64,000 nucleotides of DNA from Isoetes taiwanensis (lineage: Eukaryota; Streptophyta; Lycopodiopsida; Isoetales; Isoetaceae), in NCBI GenBank assembly GCA_021234155.1, contig JAJEKV010000073.1, positions 3,136,001 through 3,200,000 of the forward strand. Reading direction: 5' to 3'. Shown piece by piece: positions 57,089-64,000 of this stretch (the stretch's first letter is position 1; every line of letters begins with the position of its first letter). A model generated the notes under the pieces. It saw only the letters and a program-made list of their open reading frames with translations. It was not told the origin of the DNA and did no database searches. The position numbers were made by a program, and so were the translations under genes.

Positions 57089-58159
57089 TTCCTCCTTTAT
57101 CAAAATTCATTCTTGAATTCTGTAAATTTCCCCACAGACAGAGCCTTTGTAAATATGTCTACTATTTGCTTTGCTGTTCAAACATAACTCATTTGAATGT
57201 AATTCTTGGCTACTAGATCTCTTATAAAATGTATATTCAACTCACTATGCTTGGTCCTCTACTGGATTCTTCACAATTGTCATACAGCTTTGACTGTCTG
57301 TCACAATTTTAGTAGACACACTTTGTGGACAATTTAATTCTTCCACCAACCTTCTCAGCCAGGATATTTCTTTTGCAACCAGTAACGAGGCACATTATTC
57401 AGCTTCTCTTGATGACATAGCAATAGCTTCTTGCTTCTTGCTTCTCCATGTGATGGGGCCACATGCTAAAAACAACATATCCAGAAGTGGATTTCATGCT
57501 ACTATGGTCGCCTCCCGAATCAGCATCACCATAGACCTGTAAAATTAAATCATTTGAGTCGTATGTCTAAGCACATTAACTATGTAAGAGATATCAGGGC
57601 ATGTATTGTTGGGTAAATATAGGAGGCATTATTAACGCCTATATGGCACATGCTCCATATTTAGCATCTCTTCATCTGATAAAGCCTTTTCTGCAGTTAA
57701 TTTGTGTCTTGGAATTACAGGTGTTTTAATGCAGTTTGCTTCACACGTGTTGAATCTTTTCATCATATTTTCCATGTGTCTGCTTTGCTCGAGTGTCAAT
57801 ACTTTCTTATGCATGTCCCTTACCACTTCTATTCCCAGAAATTGCTTCATTTCACCTAGGCCTGACATATTGAATCTACCCGTCAATATTCTCTTACAAT
57901 TGTTCATGGAATCTATGTGATTTGCTACTATGATGCAGTCATTGACATATAGGATAATAATTGCAGTATTTATCACCAAAAAAAAAAAATCTATAGAGAT
58001 TGCCATCATTTTTTAACTTCTCAAAACCTTGTTCTCCGAGGAACTTGCCTATGCATATGTATCACTCCCTTGAGGATTGTTTTAAGCCATACATCGCTTT
58101 GTTTAGCTTCCAAACCTTGTTATGTGCTTGCTCAAATCCTGGGGCTGGTCTCATATAGA

Positions 58160-58164
58160 CCTCC
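58160..58164. repeat. Target duplication CCTCC of the TRIM, left copy
   Basis: Deleting 58165-58709 restores the copia codons for LKEEVYM. CCTCC occurs at 58160-58164 and again at 58705-58709, so it is the 5-bp duplication. Eight extra bases (CGTTGGAA) lie between the left copy and the LTR start. Confidence 0.75.
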
Positions 58165-58240
58165 CGTTGGAATGTTGGAGTATGTGTAATGGGCACACAT
58201 GAAGAATGTCTTAGTGGAAGAGTGCCGAAAGCCCATCAAA

Positions 58241-58312
58241 GGGTCAGTAGCTCAGTGGCAGAGTATTTGGCTTGCAAGCAAGAGGTCCTAGGTTCGATCC
58301 TCAACGTGTCTA
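58241..58312 (+). repeat. tRNA-Ala-like unit in the TRIM left LTR
   Basis: A 72-nt sequence starts GGGTCAGTAGCTCAGTGGCA. It contains a perfect Pol III A box (TAGCTCAGTGG), an anticodon-loop-like CTTGCAA (anticodon TGC, Ala) with four of five stem pairs, and a B box GGTTCGATCC. T-stem pairing is partly lost. It is not a functional tRNA gene but retains the internal promoter. Confidence 0.75.
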
Positions 58313-58603
58313 CCCAATCATAGAAGGCTCATTTCTCAACATGATATCAGAGCCATGGTCCCAAGTAGAGGGTGCTTAACCACACCGGGATAGTCCCCAA
58401 TGGTGAAGGGGTGAGAATGAGCAAAGCTTGGCCAATAGAAAGCCCAACTCCCGCAGTGGTGGAGTTGCCCGAGGAGGGGAGTTTGTGGATTGTGGTGAAG
58501 GCTGGAATGGATTGATGTGCCCATTAAGGGGAAATGTTGGAGTATGTGTAATGGGCACATATGAAGAATGACTTACTGGAAGAGTGTCGAAAGCCCAATC
58601 AAA

Positions 58604-58675
58604 GAGTCGGTAGCTCAATGATAAAGTACTTGGCTTGCAAGTAAGAGGTCCTGGGTTTGAACCCTAGCCTATCCA
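58604..58675 (+). repeat. tRNA-Ala-like unit in the TRIM right LTR
   Basis: The same unit as in the left LTR. Here the T stem is intact (CTGGG with CCTAG) and five of seven acceptor pairs form with CCTATCC. The A box is TAGCTCAATGA and the B box GGTTTGAACCC, both weaker than in the left copy. The two LTRs together define an ancestral, well-folded tRNA-Ala(UGC)-like sequence. Confidence 0.75.
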
Positions 58676-58759
58676 CCTAATCATAAAAGGCTCATTTCTC
58701 AACACCTCCTCCTTCAATGTAGCATTCAAAAAAGCTGGTTTTACATCCATGTGATGTAA

Positions 58760-58851
58760 TTCTAGGTTTAATGCATTTGCTAGACCCAGTAAGAGTCCTA
58801 TGCTATTCTAGGTTTAATGCATTTGCTAGACCCAGTAACAGTCCTATGCTG
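58760..58851. repeat. 46-bp tandem duplication in the copia RT
   Basis: TTCTAGGTTTAATGCATTTG and its continuation to TCCTATGCTA occur twice head to tail (58760-58805 and 58806-58851) with one difference. The 46-bp length shifts the RT frame. Confidence 0.9.
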
Positions 58852-60943
58852 GTTAATTTCACAATTGGAGAAAACGTCTCCTCTTCCTTTTTTCTGAGTA
58901 TATCCATGAGCCACCAAACATGCTTTGTATTTTCTGCTGCCATCAGAACATGTTTTGATTTTGTAAATCCATTTATTGCCAACCATATTGTGATTTTCTG
59001 GATAATGAACCTCATTATATGTATTTGTACATTTAAATAACTCGAGCTCTTCTTTCATAGCACTCATCCAATTTTCTATATCTTCAGACATCTTTGCCTC
59101 ATCAAAGTTTTTAAGTATGATTACATCCTCCATAATGGCCATTATTAATTTATGTTCGTCTCCTTGTTTATCAAGTCTCTTACTTGTGCCAACCTGATTC
59201 CTCCCATATAAATCAGTGTTTACATTTGCTTCCTCTACTAACTTTTCTATCTGTTTAATAGATTGAGTTACTTCACGCTGATCTTTATCATTATTCCTTT
59301 GAGACACAGCGTCATCCTGTGTGTCTTGTTCCATGCATTCATCATTAGACTCCACATCAACAATTTTTGCTTTGTCCCTTTTTATCTACTCACAACTGGA
59401 CCTGTCTTTATAAAAACATGCTTATCAAAAATTACATCCCTGCTAATTTCAACTTTCTTAGTTTTAGGCATAAAAATTATGTACCCTTCGCTCTCTTCAT
59501 CATAACCAACTAGAAAGCCTATCTCTGCTTTGCTATCAAGTTTTTGTCTTAACTCTAAGGGTACATGAATATATGGTAAATAGCTATATGCTTTAAACTT
59601 ATCATAATAAATAATTTATATTTTATCAGAATTACACCAAAGTAAGTCAGGTACATAACATTTGTACTCGATGTTGGCAGCTTGTTTTGTACCATTATGG
59701 TAGTTTTTAGAGCTTCCTCCCATAGATGATTTGGCAACCCTGCATTTTTTATTAGTGATCTAACTGCATCCATTATAGTCCTATTCTTTCTCTTTGCAAT
59801 TTCATTCTATTGAGGTGTATGCCTACAAGTTAGTTGTCTTTTCATCCCTTTAGATATGCAAAAAAGTTTAAATTTGTTTGAGAGGTATTCTCCTTCTCGA
59901 TCCAATCTTACAACTTTCACTTTCTTTCCTGTCTCTCTTTCGATTCTGTAACAAATTATTTGAAAGAGCTCAAGGCTTGAGATTTTTGTGTTAAGCGATA
60001 ATACTTTCATTTTCTGCTGAAGTCATCAACAAAAGAGATAAAATATCTCTTATTTGTTCTAGATCTTATGTTTAGAATTCCACACAGATCGGTGTGGATA
60101 AATTCCAATACATCACTTGCTCTATTTTTTGTGTGTTTAAAAGGTAATCTGTTTATTTTTTCTAGCATGCAACCCTCACATATAAATTTATCAGATTTGA
60201 TGTCTCTGCATTTTTACCCTTTTCTAGCTAAAGCCTTCACATTATTACAATGGGTGTGAGCAAGTCTGTTGTGCCAAAGTTCAAATTCTGATGTAAGTAC
60301 TGAGTTTACACTGTCACAAGTCACTTCAGCTAACTGAAATAGATTTCCAACTCGTTTGGCATAAAATTTTAATATATTTCCAAGAAAGATGGTACATGCT
60401 TTGGAGTCAGATACAACTCTGTATCTGTTCCACAAGCAGGCTTACTGAAATTAAATTCTTAACTATAGTAGGAGCACAAAATACATCTTCTATATTGACT
60501 ATATATCCTTCAAGATCTATGAGCTGCAGCAGTCCTCTTGCTTAAATTCTCTGAAGCTCCCCATTTCCAACTTGTATATTCCTAGAATTTGTTGATTGTT
60601 GCACTTATATTTTTGAGTAGATCGATAGTTCGTATTACTATTTTTTAGCTCCACTATCAACTACAAAACCACCACATTGTTCATTAATGACCTTAATCTT
60701 ATCAACAATTGCAAAAGCAAAATTTACCTTATCATCATCTTCTTCACTTGCCTTTTCATTATCTTCTTGTTCTTTTGTAATAAAAGCTCTTGTTGCCCGT
60801 CTACCTCCCCTTCCTCTATATGCATCAAATCTTTCTCCTCTGCTTAAATTGCCTCGACCTCTTCCTTTTCCAAAATCTTTTGTTATAGGGCATTTAGATG
60901 CTACATGTCCTTTTCCTTCACATCTATAGCATGTAAAATCTGA

Positions 60944-63480
60944 TGTAACGGGCCTGCCAGGTTAACCCTCCAGGTAACCCGAAATCCCATCTAACCTTGC
61001 GCGAGTCAATGACAAATTGTTATCCATGAGTTGAATAATGTAATTCTATTGAAGAAATCTTGGTAAAGAATTGAATCTTTGTCTTCAATCCACAGTTAGA
61101 AGTACATACATATTTGAAACATAATTGTATAGCACTCTTGTGGCATATACAAGATAATGATATGCAGTTTCATATCCATAAGCTCCAGAAATGATAAGGC
61201 CTTTCTAAAGGCATACAAAGTCCTCATAAGTAAAGACTGCACGTAGTTGTGCCCTTCTGATGCCCTGCTACATTCTGCTACCTCTGAAACTGCTTACACC
61301 ATGAGCACGTGGGGTTAGTCTTAAAGACTAAGTGGGGTTTGAGGCATTTAGAAAATGATGGCATAATCAATAAGCAACATGTACGATGTACCAATCACAA
61401 GAATAATTTTCAGACTCAGATGCCTCACCTAAGAATCCCTCTATGCTAGAAACCAGCAATGCAGTGTTAGCACATAACATGAACAATGATAATAAGAATC
61501 AAAACATCATCAGGCCATCCAATAAGGTGTAAATGCACATGTCATAACCTTACAATAACCAAGAGATAATCACGAGACCATGAAGAACCATGAAATAACC
61601 ATGAGATATCCATAAACATGCAGTGCCTACTCCAGTTCTATGAAGGCCACCCGGGCTGATAAGGCCCTGCAGCAAATACGGGCGGGGTAAGCCTCATGTG
61701 TACACACCCTCCTAGCCTACGTCCAGCACTAGGGGACCACTTCCAAGCCATGTAGCGCGACGAAGCACCCTCGCTGGGGTGACAACGCCCGATGTCAAGA
61801 ACAAGAACAACCGCGAGTCCAAGCCACCGCAAATGGACTCCGGCCCCGAAGAATATGCACTCATGTATCCGCCAAGAATTTAGCATATGCCCCACATGTC
61901 AGAGTTTAAACCATGTTTTTCATCATATGATCCAAGAATCAAGACTCATAATTCATACACATTTCCTATGCATTTACCAGGAACAACATAGAACAATGCC
62001 AACATTTGCAATGATATCATAGACAGATCACATTCATGTTCTACCACATGATGTCAAATATTCAACAAGTACATGCTAACATAATGCAACCTTGACGCAT
62101 CACCATGGTATCCAAGCATTTAGCATGTCTAGATGTATTATACAAGAACACATAAAAGGTCTAGCATTTTCCTCCCCATAGGACGAGGATGTCATAATGT
62201 CCTATTCCCAAACAATCATGATATCCCTACAATTTACATCTATATAAGGTACAAGGATCACCTAATAACTACAACATACTTCTACCGGCATGCTTCCAAA
62301 GTCACTCCCTCTATAAGGAGTGAACATTTTACAGAATACTCATATGTAATTCAATATGTTAGCCTGTTTTTCTTACTAATAAATTACATAACTTAGCATT
62401 TTATTTGGCCAGCCATTGCCATATTGCAGAAGCCCCCATAAGCTTCTTTAGGCCGCTTTGGCATACACTCTCTTACTATCTATCTGAAAGCTTAACGTAT
62501 CTCACATAACCGTTATGGTTGTTTCTTAGCAGTGCAATTCTCTATCATAGTTTATTTTAGCATCTTAACTTCAATCTAATCATCAAAGGTATATATAAAT
62601 CTTTGCCTACCTTCTAAGTTAGCTTCTTGTCTCATGGAGCCGATGGCACCTTTCGTGCCCTTATTAGAACCTCCATGCAGCCCCCATAAGCTAGATAACC
62701 TCAAGGTTCCAATTGAGTTATGGCTTCTCCAAGCAGAACAATCTCTATATTGCTATTGCCAGGATCCCCTTTAGTATATACAAGATCTGCCCTACTATCT
62801 ACAATTCTAAGGACTATTCCCACACTTCTTACAATAAGCTTAGCTCAGTTCTTACTTTCTCTTATATACTAATGTGGCAAAAGACATTCAATCCCACACT
62901 ATCACATTCAGGATCACCCAGATTCCTTTATACAAATCATGATTCTCTTTTAACAACAACAATAATCTAAGCAATCTAAGCAATCTAAGCTTCCCCTGTG
63001 TAAGCGGCAAACCACCCACCTGAGAACCACTTCAACGACGATCCTTTGAGGTCTTGTACCTGTTTTCTTCTCAAAATATCCCCTCCTTTTAGCTTCTAAC
63101 TCCAGGAAGCAAGCTGCACAAAGAGATACAATGGTGCAGTCAATTCTGGTACAGCTTCACTCTTTCTGCCATATCTCCCTCATACGGATGAATTTCGGCT
63201 TTATCCGAACCAATTCAGAAAGCTGATCCAAAAATCTTTCCAACAAATTAAGAATTACCTGAATTGGATCTCGGGTTACCGAGATATGATGCTCCAAATT
63301 TCGGCCAGCAAAAGTGCCCAAAATTGCTCCTTCTGCCTCCTTCCAGAAATCCTCGTAGAACCTGATGCCCTTTGGTTTTATCACTTGAATTTAGTATAAA
63401 CTCCTCATACATAGTATGTATTTCTCATGTGATGATGAATTGAAATATTCTCCATAAGCATCAATAATAAAATGTAAATT
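60944..63480. mobile_element. Gypsy-type LTR-like sequence interrupting the copia gag
   Basis: Starts abruptly at TGTAACGGGCCTGCCAGG where the copia frame ends. TGTAAC is a common LTR start. The 2.5 kb has no coding sequence. The distal part (63160-63380) contains ATATCTCCCTCATACGG and ATCTCGGGTTACCGAGATAT, an LTR-like texture with an inverted repeat (CTCGG..CCGAG). I find no second copy, PBS or target duplication, so its far boundary is only inferred from the start of gypsy pol at 63484. Confidence 0.45.
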
Positions 63481-63483
63481 ACA

Positions 63484-63725
63484 TGCCTATCTTGAATGTG
63501 GTTGCGGACGCATTCAGTAGAAGAGGTTATGAGGTATGTTCTCTTTCTATTGCGCAGTCGGATCACTTGGATGACATGAAACAACTTTATGCAACTGATC
63601 CTGATTATAAAGATATTTGGTTGATGGCTCAAACTGGTAACGCTTTTGGATATAAGATAACGAATGGTTTCTTGTATAAGGGTCCAAAGTTATGTATTGT
63701 TCGTGCCTTTAGACAACTTATACTT
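63484..63725 (+). pseudogene. Ty3/gypsy pol fragment (end of RNase H, start of integrase)
   Basis: Reads LNVVADAFSRRGYEVCSLSI, QSDHLDDMKQLYATDPDYKD and FGYKITNGFLYKGPKLCIVR. NVVADA(L)SRR is the conserved end of the gypsy RNase H. F.I.NGFLYKGPKLCI..A.R leads into the integrase zinc domain. Open over its whole length but cut off at both ends, so it is a relic. Confidence 0.85.
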
Positions 63726-64000
63726 TGTTAGAGCCTGAACTCTAACCTTGCAAGAAGGATGAAAAACCCAACAATCCAAGCTCAATCTATCAGATCAAGG
63801 CAATGCACAACACAAAGAATCATCATCTCCATAGCTAGATCAAGCAAAAACTCTCTCCCAATACACCGTCTCTCTGCTCAGATAATACAGTGGTGATAAT
63901 GGCTCCATAATGCATACGTGCAAATATCCTGCACGCGTGCATGTGCGTATATCCCTCCATATACGGTATACAATCTCCTATACCACCTCAATAGTGGTGA
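63726..64000. mobile_element. Possible start of another LTR element
   Basis: The gypsy frame is cut at 63726 by TGTTAGAGCCTGAACTCTAA, an LTR-like TG start whose first 21 bases contain a perfect 7-bp inverted repeat (GTTAGAG/CTCTAAC). The rest, to the window end, is non-coding and rich in short palindromes (GCACGCGTGC, ATATACGGTATA). Only one end is visible. Confidence 0.35.

Larger units (their letters stand above)
58173..58704 (+). mobile_element. TRIM retrotransposon with tRNA-like LTRs
   Basis: Two direct repeats, 58173-58341 and 58535-58704 (169 and 170 bp), both start TGTTGGAGTATG and end TTTCTCAACA, giving TGTTG/CAACA terminal inverted ends. The 193-bp internal part starts with the PBS-like TGATATCAGAGCC at 58342 (one mismatch to the initiator-Met PBS) and ends with the PPT AAGGGGAAA at 58526-58534. 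With no coding capacity and a 532-bp total length, this is a terminal-repeat retrotransposon in miniature. It must be mobilised in trans. It sits in the copia RT gene, oriented opposite to it. Confidence 0.88.
57100..60940 (-). pseudogene. Copia gag-pol polyprotein relic
   Basis: In protein order: CYRCEGKGHVASKCP (CCHC knuckle, 60928-60884); GGFVVDSGA (protease active site, about 60670); LWHNRLAHTHCNNVKALARK (GAG-pre-integrase, 60214-60435); VVRLDREGEYLSNKFKLF (integrase core with a catalytic Asp, 59807-60010); HLWEEALKTTIMVQNKLP; KWIYKIKTCSDGSRKYKACL (RT start, about 58950); [20 protein letters not shown] and [12 protein letters not shown] (58150-58020); ILYVNDCIIVANHID (57950), where the catalytic YVDD is YVND; and YGDADSGGDHSSMKSTSGYV (RNase H, 57540-57480). 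RT is split by a TRIM and by a 46-bp tandem duplication. Numerous stops follow. Inactive. Confidence 0.87.
56500..60943 (-). mobile_element. Ty1/copia retrotransposon, cut off at its gag end
   Basis: On the minus strand: a CCHC knuckle of gag (60940-60880), protease, GAG-pre-integrase, integrase, RT, RNase H, PPT and the 3-prime LTR (57088-56500). The order protease, integrase, RT, RNase H is diagnostic of Ty1/copia. The 5-prime LTR and most of gag are absent because other LTR-like DNA begins at 60944. A TRIM is nested in the RT gene. Confidence 0.9.

Noticed and set aside
58241-58312. A functional tRNA-Ala gene
   Set aside because: Acceptor and T stems are partly unpaired and the unit lies inside a duplicated LTR, so it is annotated as a tRNA-like retroelement component.

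Overview
This is plant nuclear DNA dominated by transposable elements. The evidence is a plant-type COX5C gene with a spliceosomal intron, LTR elements primed by initiator-Met tRNA, a chromovirus, a Ty1/copia element, a TRIM, a CACTA-like gene, L1-like LINEs, and almost no intact open reading frames. The lineage cannot be fixed from the sequence. The mix of LINE and DDE transposase types made me think of a seed-free land plant, but that is a guess. Many genes carry single-base indels, so pseudogene decay and uncorrected long-read indels cannot be told apart here.

Layout. 1-985: higher-order satellite. 2038-2392: COX5C with one intron and two compensating frameshifts. 4084-5765: DDE-transposon relic lacking its catalytic core. 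6009-14400: anonymous DNA with LINE 3-prime fragments, an LTR-like block and a complete MITE (12305-12625). 14400-19075: minus-strand LINE with ORF1, ORF2 and a tandemly repeated 5-prime region. 19137-43148: minus-strand Ty3/gypsy chromovirus with 1.65-kb LTRs, a perfect TCCTC target duplication, an initiator-Met PBS and a PPT. Its integrase is split by a 7.7-kb TIR DNA transposon (22164-29865) that carries a degenerate DDE transposase and, convergent to it, an FCP1-like HAD phosphatase relic. Its upstream LTR is split by a 4.56-kb segment (37640-42203). That segment holds an intact three-exon SET-domain gene, a CACTA-type transposase exon on the same strand, and the 5-prime half of a second DDE transposase on the opposite strand. 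43154-43990: about 200-bp tandem repeats. 48600-54075: plus-strand LINE with 5-prime repeats and a pentanucleotide tail. 54578-54906: long-TIR MITE. 56500-60943: minus-strand copia element cut off at its gag end, with a complete TRIM nested in its RT. 60944-64000: gypsy LTR-like sequence, a gypsy RNase H/integrase fragment and a second LTR-like start.

Most interesting points: (1) a SET methyltransferase exon inside what looks like an intron of a CACTA-like transposase gene, phase-compatible with inclusion or skipping; (2) a TRIM whose LTRs each contain a tRNA-Ala-like unit with Pol III A and B boxes; (3) a DDE transposon with an FCP1-like phosphatase as cargo; (4) a gypsy element whose LTRs are far less diverged than the decayed cargo inside it. 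Only COX5C looks like an ordinary host housekeeping gene.
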